From contig JAIXMN010000004.1 in assembly GCA_025716815.1 (NCBI GenBank), forward strand, positions 1,116,001-1,180,000: 64,000 nucleotides of DNA. The letters run 5' to 3'. Each line of letters starts with the position of its first letter. The stretch's first letter is position 1. Positions 32,960 to 45,576 of this stretch are shown here, piece by piece. The stretch is from Dichotomocladium elegans (Eukaryota; Mucoromycota; Mucoromycetes; Mucorales; Lichtheimiaceae). The notes under the pieces are model-generated. The model did not search any database. It was not told the DNA's origin and was given only the letters and a program-made list of their open reading frames with translations. The position numbers and the translations under genes were made by a program.

Positions 32960-35879
32960 GCTGGACTTGTTACACCGCCAATCTTCGGAGACACGTCTAA
33001 AATGAAGGGGAAGGAAGGACGAATGGCAGAAAGAGAAAACCAGAAAAAAGCAACGGTAAGAGTATAGTCTTTTTTGGTTAGGGGGAAACTATGGAGGGGC
33101 GGAGTACGACGTGTTTGTTAATACTCTTTGACCTCGGCTCCGCTCAGTGGCACTGCTTATGGCTGCCAATCACGCGTTCCACTCACAGGTCTCGCCTTTA
33201 TGATCGTGTAACCTTTCATGGCCCGCGCACCTGTTCTCCGCCTATTCTTTTCATCCATATGCAAACTTAAAAACCACCGTTTCATTTTTGTATCCTTGCT
33301 TCCTCTCACCCGATCAAAAACTTGCAGATCTTTTTGGTCAACCATGTCACTCGATATCCTAAAAGCACGTTCGTTTTGCATATAGTTCGAGGACATTGGA
33401 GTATTTTTTCTTTGTTCTCTTGTGCTTTGCTCCCCCTAAATGGATATTACCGAACAGAAGACAGACGGCATTTAAAAATATCGTCGTGGTATTAAATGCT
33501 TTGTTGTATAAAGTGGTTGTAGTCATGCTCAGAGCCTCCTAAGCAGCTGGGCGACGTCTACTTGGTTTGCGGTGGAACATTCGCAGAAAAATGAGGAATA
33601 AATCTTTATTTGCACAGCTTGCACAAGTCGTTATCCGTTGATTGTAGTTTTTTACATTGCCAACAGTTACTCAGGTCACAAAGCAAATGATACATTTATG
33701 TAACTCGTACAAAAGTTCAACACACTGAGGATTGTTTTTTTTCCTTGTATATCTTCATTCTAGATATTACTCTCATCCGTAGTATTCCTATGATACATTA
33801 AGACGTAGGATACGAAATATGCAAACCACGGCTTTCATGCGAAAATTTCAAGGACGCAAAATGTCCCTGGAATTGTACGCAGCAGCGCAGTAAACGCATT
33901 AATTTTCTTACCACGCTTTCCCGTTTCGAACAGTGGTGGGAAATTCTAGACCCTTGACATCTGAAATACCCACATACTCATGAAACTTCACCGTGTCAGG
34001 ACATGGGTGTGATCAGGAGAATGGCAACCGCGTGGTGCTTTTATGAAAAAGAAAAATGATAAATGTTCCGGAGAATACATCTCTATTTCTGAGATGAAGC
34101 CTTTGCCTGATCAGAGCACTCTACTGTGCATATAATGTTTATTTCGTTATGCCACAAAAATAAACTACACGTCCTCTTTGCCAATTGCTATCATTCCGGA
34201 CTGCGCTTCAATATGTATGTAATTTTAAGAAGGTTACACGAGATGCCTGAGGGACATACGCGAAATCGAATCTCACGTAGTGCGATGAAATCTTTATGAA
34301 AACATTGGTTCTATTATCCTCCTAAACTTCAGGAAAAAAGAACTGATAATGCATGAGTCATTGAAGAATAAAGATATAAAAGAAGGAGAACAAATTGCCT
34401 GTCTTTTCGGCCTTATACTATTTTACACCAAAGGTTACAAATGTGGCTAGCATCTACTGTTATTTCCACCCAATCAGGAGAAGGGTATCACACACATCAA
34501 CCGCTGGATTCACCGGGATTGTTTTGTATGGCATGCAGCAGCGGCTGCTACCAGAGACCATGTAATCGTTGTAGACTTCTTATCATGACTAATCTCAGGC
34601 TCCATTAGTTGGACAAGCCTTTTGCTTTTATAAGCAGAACAGACAAAGGTGCATTCCACTCAATTTGCCAGGAGACACAGAGGTAGGAAGGAAGCCTAAG
34701 GTAAGAAGCATATATTTGGATCATGAGCTAGAAGGCACACACAGTAACAGTGCATCTACGATGAGGAGATCATAGCCTTTCAGTATCTTAGCTTCCTGTT
34801 CCACAGGATCAATCTCTTTACATTTCTCAATCATGTTCTTTAGATGCATTGATTAGCACGAAGAGCATATCGATATATATATATCAACAAGGTAGAGGAG
34901 TCATTGGATTACAGAAATATGAATCACAGTTGTGTAGAAATATTCATCCGTGATGAATGAGTTAGGCATAACCGTAGTGTTGCCGCATAAAACAAGACAG
35001 CTGCCTTTTCTTCCCAATTTTGATACTGCCTAATTTATTGTCTTAACTACAATGGAGAGCAACAAAACCTTATCGGTGAATACCGCTGGCTTGAATACAT
35101 GGTGATGCTATGGGCGAGGGAGCCTTTCTCACTAACAGATTTGCACTTTTTTCGCTGAAAAATTGGATTATTTTGCATATTCGCATGCGACTCAATCCCG
35201 AGATACATACGATAGAAAACATGAATATATTTTTTAAATATAGCATTTGGGCAGGTGGTCGATGTTGCACTTAACAGATGGGCTACACTAAAATGAGCGC
35301 CCTATGCAGTAGAGTCTTCGGAATTAGTAGAAATCACTTGTGCAAAGACATGACTAGCAACACAAAGTATATAGAAGCAACTTCATCTTTCTGCCATTGA
35401 AGCTTTGCTAGGAATATGCTATTTATTGGTAATGGTTAGCTCGTCTTTAGCGTAAACGCAATAGTTGCAACTTTCGATCCTCATGGGGCTAAAAAACGGG
35501 GTGTCTAAGGAGCAGTTGAATATTCATTGTCAAATGATTCCAAGAGCGACTGTTACAACGACGACAAGGAATGAACAAGTTAGAAACGAAAGATAGTCGA
35601 ATATCATCTCTTTTCCATGGCATTTGGGTGTGTGTAAAAACTGGTCAATGCACAAAAAGATAGTAGGTGTTAAAATTTGGGTGAAAAGAAAGTCAATATT
35701 ATAAAGATTCATACCAGGTAAGATGATGGAAGAGAGGCTGAGGATGGGTTTGATAAATAAAAACAGTTTTCTCAAATCTCCATTATAAAGGAAACCAAGC
35801 CAGGCCAATGGCTATGATCCCACGAAGTGAACGGTCCTCGATAGATCCAATTCTTGCACGAATACACTTCCTTTCTAAC
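32960..35879. other. Gene-poor region
   Basis: About 2.9 kb without a supported gene. The minus-strand frame 33157-33396 (79 codons, ATG start, Lys/Arg-rich) ends near a GTGAGT donor and might be a 5' exon of the RasGEF gene, but the phase does not fit the next acceptor. The rest (33400-35880) is AT-rich with no recognisable gene, tRNA or repeat. Confidence 0.45.
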
Positions 35880-37110
35880 CTATTTATACCGTGTGATCTG
35901 TGTAGAACTATCCTAAGTCGGATCACAGTTGTACACATTACCGCAGTTAACTAAGCACATATGAGAATGAGAAACGAAACCTTCGAAATCGCTCAGCTTT
36001 AAGCTATTGGATGCTTCGCTGATTCGGGTCATCGACGTCTCACTTTCCAAGAACGTATTGCGTTTAACTTTGCTCTTGGCCACTGACCAAAACTGCTCAA
36101 TAGGATTGTATTCAGGCGAGCGTGTTGGGAGATAAGCATATCGATATCCTCGAGACTCGATGTATTTAGAGATATCCTGAGCCTTATGGATAGGTGCATT
36201 ATCCATTACCAAATAATGGCCCTTCATATGTTCATACTTATCCATCTCCTCCATTGTTGCCTTAAGGAAGCTAAGATAATGTCCAGTTACAGTTCTTCCG
36301 CTCGCAACTTCAGATTGACCTATCTTCTTTCTTTTCTTGGTTGGTGGCTGCGGGAGTCTCAAGCTACATTTAATGATACCTGAGCTGAGATTGCTCCCAA
36401 GATTGTGGTGGTCTTTGCTCTTGTCTTTGGTACTGTAACTACTGCAGCAGTCCCTTTCTTGGACCATGTCATGCTGCGTTTCATATTAATATGGAATCCA
36501 GACTCATTTAAGAAAAGCGCATTTTTTTCTAAAGTCGATGTCGGTCATGTCCCATCTGCGCACCCAGTCAAGGCGCTCTTGGATTTTTGCATCGCTATTC
36601 CTGTCTACAGGCTGAAACCGAGCCATTTTCAATGACAAGTTGCATTCGTTTTTCATAAATCGATGGAACGTCGTTTTGGATACTTTGAGACCCTCGAATC
36701 TCTGCAGCAATTGATCCATCAGCTGCTCTAGGACAATCGATGAATTTCTCATCAACGCATTCTAAAATAATACTTTCATGCTCTTCATTGAGAATACGCG
36801 AATGACCTCTGCTTCTACGTTTCTTAAAAATGCTGTCAGGGTCCTTTTCGTACTGTAATACCCGTCGCAAGGCTGAACGAACATGGATTCCTAGCAGCTG
36901 ATGCAATCAAGACCTTCTCAAACATTAGTTTGAAAAATGTGACCTGACTGTACCTTTCGCTTGGCAGTAAGCTTATGGTTATTTTTGCATGATATGCTAC
37001 GCAGATATTCAGTGTGAGAAAAAATGGATCGAAGTGTGTACATTTCCTTATCAATGGCATAGTCCATAGGTTCAGGACAGCCACGCTCATCAACGACATG
37101 ACCTTGGCCA
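35880..37110 (-). mobile_element. Tc1/mariner-like transposon, best-preserved relic (relic 3)
   Basis: On the minus strand the frames give, in order, a helix-turn-helix-like half (KKRRSRGHSRILNEEHESII, LKVSKTTFHRFMKNECNLSL), FLNESGFHINMKRSMTWSKK, then YLVMDNAPIHKAQDISKYIE, SPEYNPIEQFWSVAKSKVKR. There are 34 residues between the Asp of VMDNAPIH and the Glu of PIEQFW, as in DD34E Tc1-type enzymes. Frameshifts near 36470-36760 and stops make it inactive. The expected first Asp is Asn (FLNESGF). The 3' half alone is an open frame of about 180 codons (35913-36467). Terminal inverted repeats could not be placed with confidence. Confidence 0.85.
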
Positions 37111-37270
37111 TCGTAGTAAAAAAAATAGATTGCTCATTTCAGAATGTAAAAGTGGATAAAAGAGAAAGCTTTTTTGTACGACATCTTTCCGGGTATGTAT
37201 GTGGATTTTGAAAATAGTGTATAGCTGCAAAGGCACTAGCGGAACTCGCATTCCCCGCTTGTTCATTTCA

Positions 37271-38662
37271 ATGCTCATCGAGATCCTGACAGATGACTGT
37301 CTTGAGCTCATTTTTACTTCGGGTGGAGTCTGTCCATTTACAATCTGTACTGTATCCCAAGTTTGCCGGCGATGGCATGCGCTTGTCCGTCGACCTAGCG
37401 TGGTGAGTAATATAAGCACGGTTATGCATAAAACGACATAAAATAGCGTGAGATATATTCCCCCCCTCTCTCTACCCTTCCATCTCTTTCATCTTTCTCG
37501 CCTTCTCCGTCTCTTTTTCTTCCCCTTTTATAACCACTATCATTTATCCCCATAAACCCAATGCAACCAGTGGCGTTCGCTCGTTTTAGACAAACCAAGC
37601 TTGACCCGTTATTACAGACGCTTCCTCGTGAGCCCGTACTGGAAAGAACAACTCGCTGCAGTCCGCCATCTAAACATCTTCAAGCCCTATGAGAGGAATC
37701 GCCATAGCCATATTGCCAGACTACCCCTCGCGATGTACCTGTCTAATGTACAACACATTTCTACGCTTCATCTATGTCTGGCTGAAATTGCAATGCTACT
37801 TCCTCAACTTGCACGGCTGAGGACCGTGCAATGCCTTGCGATTGAAACCTGGTGCGCCGCTCAGGCTCTTGACCTTGCTATTTTATTAGGACCGCAAAGC
37901 AGCAGCAGCAGCAGCAGCAGCAGACACGTCGAATTTCAATTCAAGGATGTCACGGGCTTTACGTCGATGAGTGTCTCTCGGGCTTTTGACACTGCACCCC
38001 AAATTGAAACGCTCCGGGTCATCAATCTCAGGGATGAGGATTACATCTATGTTTATAAGGTACTCAACGAGATTGCTACTGCTCAAGATTCGGACGAGGA
38101 GGATGAGGAGAGGCGGCAGCAAAACGCAGTTCAGATGATGAGACAGTGGCGAGTCATTGAGGATCGTCTTGTTTCTAAATACAAATGGATTGCATCCATG
38201 GCCCATATCAGCAGTTTCACGTTTGGGTTCTGCTATGTATGGACCGCGGCTGTATGGAGGGAGGCGCTGCTTCCTATCTGCCCGAACCTGAAGCACCTTG
38301 AGCTCCACGGATGGAGCCAGCTTGGATCGATTCCAGGTACGAATCAGATCATGGACATTCGTCGCGACTCAGAAGATGCCATGGCAGCATGTTTTGCGGC
38401 AGCCACCCGCCTTCGGTCTCTTGTACTGGTTGACTTTCCGATATCATCAATTACAAGTAAAACCCTGTCCGCTACGCATGTCAGGATCGCCTACTCTAAG
38501 AACTGGTCTGAACCAGTTGTGGTGGAAGAACTACATGAATTCCTCGAGAGCCTTCACAATACGCAGGAGGTCATACTTGACGTTCCTATGCAACAGCCCT
38601 TCCGATCTACCATTGATAGCCAGTTCCGTCATCCATTGCTCAAGATGAAGCTCTACTCTTGA
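37271..38662 (+). CDS. F-box protein
   Basis: Two exons, 37271..37402 and 37571..38662, 407 aa, phase 0; donor GTGAGT, acceptor AACCAG. The N-terminus contains an F-box (about 5-50): ILTDDCLELIFTSGG, ICTVSQVCRRWHALVRRPSV, WRSLVLDKPSLT. The rest alternates Leu-rich segments (VQHISTLHLCLAEIAML, PNLKHLELHGWSQLG) reminiscent of irregular leucine-rich repeats, the usual substrate-binding region of F-box proteins in SCF ubiquitin ligases. Eight consecutive Ser are encoded by an AGC repeat. An upstream in-frame ATG (37199) would add 24 residues; I prefer 37271 because the F-box starts directly after. The target is unknown. It converges on the PX-AGC kinase gene 233 bp away. Confidence 0.82.
37898..37922 (+). 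repeat. (AGC)8 coding microsatellite
   Basis: In frame within the F-box gene, encoding eight serines. Slippage here would alter poly-Ser length without frameshift when whole triplets change. Confidence 0.9.
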
Positions 38663-38895
38663 TTTATCTTTTAACGGTGGACGCAGCTGAGCATTATTTT
38701 TGTGGATTCGGGAGAAATAAATGTGTACATGTTTTGATGGAGGAAGGTCGAGAGGGGAAAGGATGGGGGATGGTATTATTAGTATTATTAATGATGGGGT
38801 AAAGGGGAGCTGTCTAGTGCAAGACAATCATGTTGAGCGTTAGGGGTGATATGAATGAAGGGGTGGGGTTACGGTCATGAGTGCTACTATCACTT

Positions 38896-41551
38896 TTAAA
38901 GTTTGAGTAAGGGACTGAAAAATCTACGAGCCACCAGTCGAGTGCTGCTTGTCGTACTGCTGGGAGCTTTTTGCTCGGACTGAGAAGAATATGCTTGGTT
39001 GTTTAGTCGAACACTAAAAGAAAGCTTGAAATCGAGGTCAGCGGTAATTCCACCAAAGTCAAGATCGTCAATAAGAACATCATCTACAGTAGATGCGAGA
39101 GAAAGATCAGGTACGATGCGTCGGGCAGGTGCCGTTGACGACGATGAGTTGCTAGTGACCAGAACTGGTTCTGCCACTGTCAAAGTCTCGCTCAGCTGCT
39201 GACGACATGCATACGCAACCTCGTCTTCTTCTTCTTCTTCCCTCCCAGAGGTGTTTCGACGTTTGGCGTACCGTTTCTTATCCTCCTCGTTCACCTTTTT
39301 GTGGTCGCTGTCCAATTGAAAACTATCGACGTCCGAGAGCATGCTGATGCTGCCTCGCTTTCTCGCGGATTGGAATGGCGTGCATATTTCATTGTGAAGC
39401 TGCTTCTCGCTCATTTGTTGTTCATTGATTCTATCCATTGTACGGCGCTTTGGGCTGACTCGACACTTGTCGTTACCTTCATCGTCGTCCCAACCGCTAC
39501 TATCGCAGCCGCTAACTGGCGGCGGTTGCTGGCCCGTAAGCTGTTGCGGTTGCTCCTCGTTTTCATTGTCTTGCTCCTCAGCGAGAAAGCGCTCATCAAT
39601 AAAGGAATACCCATCAAAAACCTGCTGCATATCAGCAGTGAGATCGGTCTGAGAAGAGACAGGTGTGAGTACAGGAGGCATCTCGAGGAATGAAGGGTCG
39701 AAATTGGAGAAGTCCAAAGAGGACTTGAGATTTGGCAAGTAGGGAGGAACGAGGCGACGATTATAGACATCATCCCAAGAGATACCGGCAAAGTACATAT
39801 GCGCCTTGATCTCGTCTACACCATTCGCGCCAAGCCGCCTGCGGGGATCACGCTCAAGAAGGCCAGACAAGAATTCGGCTGTCTCGAAATCAGTTTCAGG
39901 AGGAAACTCGAGTGGATCTTGCAGCACGCGGCGATACATCTCCGAGTGATTGTCAGCCCAAAATGGGGTGATGCCGGCGAGCATTTCATAAACAATTGTT
40001 CCATATGCCCAGTAATCAATGCCAAACGAGTATGGCTCACCTAGTAATGCTTCTGGTGCTAAATATTCGGCGGTGCCACAAAATGTCTGGGTCATGTTCT
40101 CGTCATCTTCCCGAAGCCATTTGCTGAGGCCAAAATCAGTCAAAAGAATATGCCCATCACCGGTCAGCAGAATATTCTCGGGCTTCAGATCGCGGTAAAG
40201 AATGCCTAGACGATGAAGCTCACCGATACCATCGATGATCTCGGCGGCGTAGAACAGAGTGCGTTCTTTAGAGAACGTTGTGCAAGTGCTCATCTGTGTT
40301 GCCAAGTCACCGCCGCAGTAGTAATCTGTAACCAAATAAAGCCTGTGTATATCCTGAAACGACGCATGGAGCTTGGCCAAGAAGGGATGATTGATACCAG
40401 ATAGAGTTGTGAGGATATCGCGCTCGGCCAAGGTATGAGTAATTTCGCGCTGTTCAATAACTAGCTCCTTCATGATACTTTTGAGGGCATAGAGCTCGTT
40501 CGTCTTGTAGGAGCGCACCAGAAACACCTGCTCACATGGGGTTAGGTGAGTGCTCCGGAGCAGGGGCGTGATTTTTCATCATCGCTGCTTTACCTTTCCC
40601 ATGCACCCTTTGCCAAGTACTTTGATCATTTCCAGGCTGCTGAAAATGTCGTAGCGCTTGCCAGCGCCATTGTTGCCCTCCAAGAGGATATCATCCACAA
40701 CCGCCTCCTTCGCTTTTGCCTCCTCCGGCGCTACTGCTGGTACCGCGTTTGTAGTCGCAGTCGCAGGTATTGCTGCTGCTGACGCTTTTGTAACTATTGC
40801 TGCAGGTAAAAGCGATTTTACATCCTCCTCTTCCTCCTTTTGAGGAAGATGCTTAATGGTACGTGGTGCAACTGCATTAGCCCTAGTAGTACCGATTGAG
40901 TCAGGCGGAGGCGATATATCATCGGCTACTGTTTCAGTAAGTGGCTGAGGTACAACGGCGTCGTCAGATGGCGTTGTGATGATATCGGGAACCGGGTCCC
41001 TGGTCACTGCAGCAACTTTAGATATAATGCGGTCCTCATCGCGCTGTACGGAAAAGAAATCACGGAATATGCTTGATGAACGAACGATTGGCTCCACAGA
41101 GCATTTCTGCAGGTACCGTTGAATCTTTTCCGAGTCGGTTTTACTGTGCGAGAGTGACGTCAGGAATTGTCGAATGCTACGTCGTTTATCCGCTTTGGAG
41201 GTTGTTTCTGCCAAAGTTGGGAATGGGATTTTAACCCGTCGATAATGCTTCTTTATCTATTGGTCATGAATAAGCTATTTTTTCCCTTCTTATGTAGAAA
41301 TATATATCATGGATTGTACTGTTTGCGGTTGTTACCAAATCATCGAATTCAAGCAGATCAGGAATGAACCGGACGAGCGACAGGATGTAGGTATCTGTTT
41401 CAACTACAACGTTCAATACTTGCACGTAAGGCTGGTCCAGGCGGCGGCGGGTCTTTGGGATCGAGTGAACAGAAGTTTGCTGGGAGTAATGATCGCTATT
41501 AGTTGCCACATTGATCATTGCCTCGTGGACGACTATCGCAAAGGTGTTCAT
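38896..41551 (-). CDS. PX-domain AGC-family serine/threonine kinase (SGK/Ypk-like)
   Basis: Three exons: complement(38896..40527, 40594..41256, 41336..41551), 836 aa. A PX domain occupies about residues 40-135: YVQVLNVVVETDTYILS, LLEFDDLIKKHYRRVKIPFP, RRSIRQFLTSLSHS, SVEPIVRSSSIFRDFFS. An Ala/Pro-rich linker follows. Kinase domain about 275-540: GKGCMGKV, ALKSIMKE, YRDLKPENILL, DFGLSK, TFCGTAEYLAPEALL. A full AGC C-tail follows: PVLTPVSS turn region and FDGYSFIDE hydrophobic motif, the expected TORC2/PDK1-regulated sites. A ~230-residue acidic and Ser-rich extension ends the protein. PX should bind endosomal phosphoinositide. The N-terminal 40 residues depend on ATG 41551. Confidence 0.9.
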
Positions 41552-42040
41552 TTTCGGAGTATGCTGATCCTGTTTTGTGCTTTATTTTGTGATACGTCTT
41601 CCAGCAGGAGAGTCGACTAGATGAATTGGGCTCACTAGGGAGGAAAAATTACATTATAGATGTACTCAATATCGGTGCTTCTTATAATCGCTCTATGACT
41701 AATATGTATATAATAAAGGTATATAGTTCGTTTACCCGTAGAAGCAACGTTACGGATGGCAAGGGCAGCGACAGGAAGGATTTAGGGGCGGGTAATGTGG
41801 GGTGGGGAGATGAGGGGCGTAATGAGAGATGGAAGGGAAAAGGTAATTGCTACCTTTCTGAAGGACTGGAGAATGTGAAAAAGAACACGGAGAGAGTGAA
41901 AGAAAGAAAGAAGGAAAAAGGGACACCAAAGCGAGAAAAGCCCTTTTTTTTTTCTCAGTTAGCAAGGCACGCATACTAATCGGGACGAGAAATTGCTGAA
42001 TACACATGCAGAGTAGCCCGAAACGTCAAGCTCGATCGTT
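41552..42040. other. Tandem-gene spacer with purine-rich tract
   Basis: Spacer between the AGC kinase start and the diacylglycerol kinase stop. The plus strand is almost pure purine at about 41866-41942. No gene seen; the 117-codon plus-strand frame is a translation of this tract. Confidence 0.6.
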
Positions 42041-43699
42041 TCATGTATTCCTCTCGCTCATCATCTGCTCGTCCCTCACCAGCCGAGATCTGCCTTGGGC
42101 ATCGTTGCGGCCGAGCGTCCAGACTTGCGCGGCGCGCTCAAACTTGATAGACCGAGGATCCTTCATCATGTAGAACTCGCCGTCGCACATGATCCCGACA
42201 AGGTTCTTGCGCTCGTACCAGTTTGGTCTTCCAAAACAAGCAAAACCGCTATCCTTGCGCTGATGACCATGCGTAGGATCTCTGAATTGAATTTCGAAAG
42301 GACCCTCGAACTGACCAACCCGCGAGACGTGTTTACGCATATTTATGAGCTTCTTGATGTAACTAACCATGCTTTCGAGAGCGATGACCTCGAGCTTCCC
42401 GTCGTTCGCAAGCTGCGGCGTCCACTTTTCGGGATCGGTGAATCCGCATCGGTTTGTAACTGACTCCAGACCCTCCTGGGCCTCTCCCCACAGGTCGACT
42501 TCGCGCCCCCTGCCAATTTATTATACATCATTCAGAAAGGTCCTGGGCTCTTTCTCTTTTGTTAAACTTACCAGATATGCGGGATGTTCTGAATGACCAA
42601 GTCTATTGCTGAGTTGTTAAGTGATGCGGATGAACTGTTCTGCCGCTCCTGACCGGGCTTTGACGGGACGGTGAGGACACGCTGCCCGTTATAAACGAAT
42701 GACTCAACGAAATGGTTAATCGACGGGAATTTTCGCCAGAACACCCATTTCGAGCTCTCCAGCGTATAGACGAGAATGTTCATTAAGCGCTTTTTGGTTC
42801 GGTGCTTCTCGAAGCCGCTTCCTACGTAACCTTGTACGCCGATGGACATGTAGTTACACATTCGAACCATGCGCGATTTTTGAGTTTTGTCGCTATCGGC
42901 ATCGCGCACATATCCGGAGTCGTAAGATTCCATAACGACTTTCCATATGTCGAGTCTAGCAGCTTCTGCACATTCCAAACGATCACAAATGAGAGTTTCA
43001 AGGTCAGAGAGGTGGTATCCCAACACGTCATTGCGCGTGGTAGTGCGGCCCCAACCGAGCACCTGACTGAAGTCGTTTCCTGTCCCAAATGGGATACCTA
43101 AAGCCGAATTTGAACCCGTCAGCAACTTTGAGGCTCAATTGTTTCGTCAATGGATTATAGAACTTGCATGAGAAATAGACCAAATCTAGATCCACTTGGT
43201 ATTCTTCCAGCAACCCGAAAATGCTCATCACAGTCCCATCACCTCCTGCGCTCCATACGTGGATATGCCGGGTCTTCGCGCTCGAACTGAGCACGCCTTT
43301 TCCCTCTGGAAAAGTGGTCGCTGCCTCTGCGGCGGAACCTTTCAATTTCGGTGTATTACTGGTGGCCTGCTCCTGGTCAGCATCAGCAGGAGATAACACA
43401 TGTGCCTCAATGTTGGGAAGCTCATCAGCCTTGACTTTGCTCTCGATGAGCTTCACTCGATTCATGCCCGCTTCTCGGTCCCTGGGATCGAGATAATTAT
43501 GGATCTCCACTTGGACCTGAGGCAGCCGTCGTAGCCGGAAGTGTTGGATTGGCAGATGAATTAGGTCTCCACCCTGCCGATTACCGGATACCGGGTTAAC
43601 AAAAATGAAAAGATATATGCTCGGGCGACCCTCTGTCTCCGTATCCTGCAATCGAACTGATGCTTTTATGCGCTGTGAACTCGGTGTTTCAGTGGACAT
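42041..43699 (-). CDS. Diacylglycerol kinase
   Basis: Three exons: complement(42041..42509, 42572..43097, 43168..43699), 508 aa. The catalytic domain (about 25-200) has VNPVSGNRQGGDL, the nucleotide-binding HVWSAGGDGTVMSIF and IPFGTGNDFSQVLGWG. The accessory domain follows (NYMSIGVQGYVGSGFEKHR, VIQNIPHIWGREVDLWG, PEKWTPQLANDGKLEVIALE), near-standard for eukaryotic DGKs. It phosphorylates diacylglycerol to phosphatidic acid, ending DAG signalling. No C1 domain or membrane segment is visible, so it is probably recruited by other means. Intron 1 is GC-AG (T|GCAAGT), and only this choice restores FSCIPFGTGNDF. The C-terminal 70 residues (GFACFGRPNWYERKNLVG) are not standard catalytic sequence. 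Confidence 0.9.
43098..43167 (-). other. GC-AG intron in the diacylglycerol kinase gene
   Basis: 70 nt, donor TCAT|GCAAGTTCT and acceptor GGCTTTAG|GTATCC. It is the only splice option I found that fuses VYFSC to IPFGTGNDF in frame. Confidence 0.78.
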
Positions 43700-45576
43700 A
43701 GAAGAAAAAGAAAATAATCGTTTCTGTAAGATTCCTTGTGGCTTTATATAATTGTACAGGGGTGTCAGTATATGTCATCATCGTCCATCCTTTGGGATGG
43801 CGGGAATAATGGCTTGATACTGTCTACCTTTTTACCTAACTCAGCTCTACTGAAACATCTTTTTCTTTTTTCTACTGTCACCTTAATCCTCAGATTCAAA
43901 TGAAGCAAACCTACTCGCCATTGACATGTCCTCACTGCCAACATTTCGACGCAATATGAGAGTGCCCAAAATGGTGTAGTGTTAACGAACCCATAAGTCT
44001 GACTCTCCGGGCATTTTCCAGAATGACGCAAGGATGCCCAGGCTAACCTGTATAACTCAGTGGGAGGCGGTTTAATCGACGTATCATCATTTTTAAAATA
44101 TACCCGACATTGAAAAGTTGCTGTACGAAAGAGCAGGAAGCTGGATCATCTTTTGCTTAAAGCATCCATTTCTATCCTGTGCCATCCAGGCTTTGATGAG
44201 TCGTCCTCCCTACCCTTCCCCTCCTTTATAACATAGGTTTCTTTAAGCGAGTTTGGATCAAGACTAACGTTATCAAAGATCTGTAAGACGGTAGGCTAGG
44301 CTTTGAGTGTACTGGTACTCTTAGCTGCGTTGCTTTTTGTCCTTGGAACTCGTTTATACTAAAAAAGTCATAGCGTTCAACTAGTCGCATTAACCTGATC
44401 CAGGGCACATTTTGATCCTGGCACTCGCTGCAGATAAAAATGTGCCTCGAATGATCTTCCCTCGGTGATACTTCGTGTCACCGTGACGTGGAGTAAAGAG
44501 AGGGACATGAGGGAGATTTTCCCCTTCCTTCCTTCTTTTAAGAAAGAGTATGCCACAGGTAGCTCTTCATGTGATGACCAAGTATTTGCTGGAAAAATCA
44601 TTTAGGGCAGTACTTCCAGGCGATAATTGACACCAGTCAAGATATTCTTGTTTTCATTCAATTTTGGGAACTGGAAACAAAATACTACGGGTATGAACGT
44701 CAGGTTATAAATGTGAAAATTACGATGATCCGCCGTGGAGGCGAAAGAATTGGTCTTCGCGGGAAAAGAAATAAAAATGTGGCATAATGTACGCTACTAC
44801 TGCATTTTTCTATATTGAGACACTGATAGAAAGGAGTGTGCCAGTGATCTCTAACAAAAAAAAATCTGCACACAGGTTCTGCACTGCTATTTCTGGATCA
44901 AAATTACCTTGAAAAAGGAGAGATAGAATGGAGCGATAGAAAAGACCATATCAAATGATAAATTAATATTTTACAATGTGACGCCATGATAGAGGCCAAC
45001 GGTGAATCACTGTCTGGTACTAATCACAAGCTACAAGTAAAGTTTAACGTCCTGCATAGCTACAATGATCTGTATTCATAACACCCCAGACGCGCATATC
45101 ACTTGCCCCGCTTTACACTTGATTTCTTATAAGGCTGTACGCATCATCCCTAGAAAGGACAGCAAAATTTCTTCTACATTTCCAAAAGATCTCCAGACTG
45201 CGTACATGAAATATGCATGAGTAAACAGGGCCTCCAGGACTCTCATGAAACAGCTTCATGGTTTCTGCAAGGACAGATCGCGGGCATGAACCCCTCCGAA
45301 GTATTGGATATCTGTCAATGCTCTCTTCCGTATCCCTGGCGGCAATGTTAGTCAGTCGAAAAGAGGAACACGTGTCAGACATGAATAAAAAGGGGAGATC
45401 ATTTAGATATTATGCGAGCTGTCATTCTGCTTTAGTATTAGTCATATCTGATTATACAAAGATTATAAAGAGAGAAAGAAAATTGGAAAAGAACTACAAG
45501 TATAGGAATGTTGGTATTGTACATAAATTATAAGTTATCCGGGAAGACGAGATATTCACTTTATATGTATATGCGG
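43700..45576. other. Intergenic region
   Basis: About 1.9 kb with no supported gene, RNA or repeat. The part next to 43699 is the diacylglycerol kinase promoter; the part next to 45577 is the lactate permease 3' flank. Short minus-strand frames (44377-44601, 45113-45382) lack splice or family support. Confidence 0.5.

Noticed and set aside
33157..33396. Minus frame with GTGAGT as a 5' exon of the RasGEF gene
   Set aside because: Its donor phase (0) does not fit the acceptor before RVSEDW, which needs phase 2.
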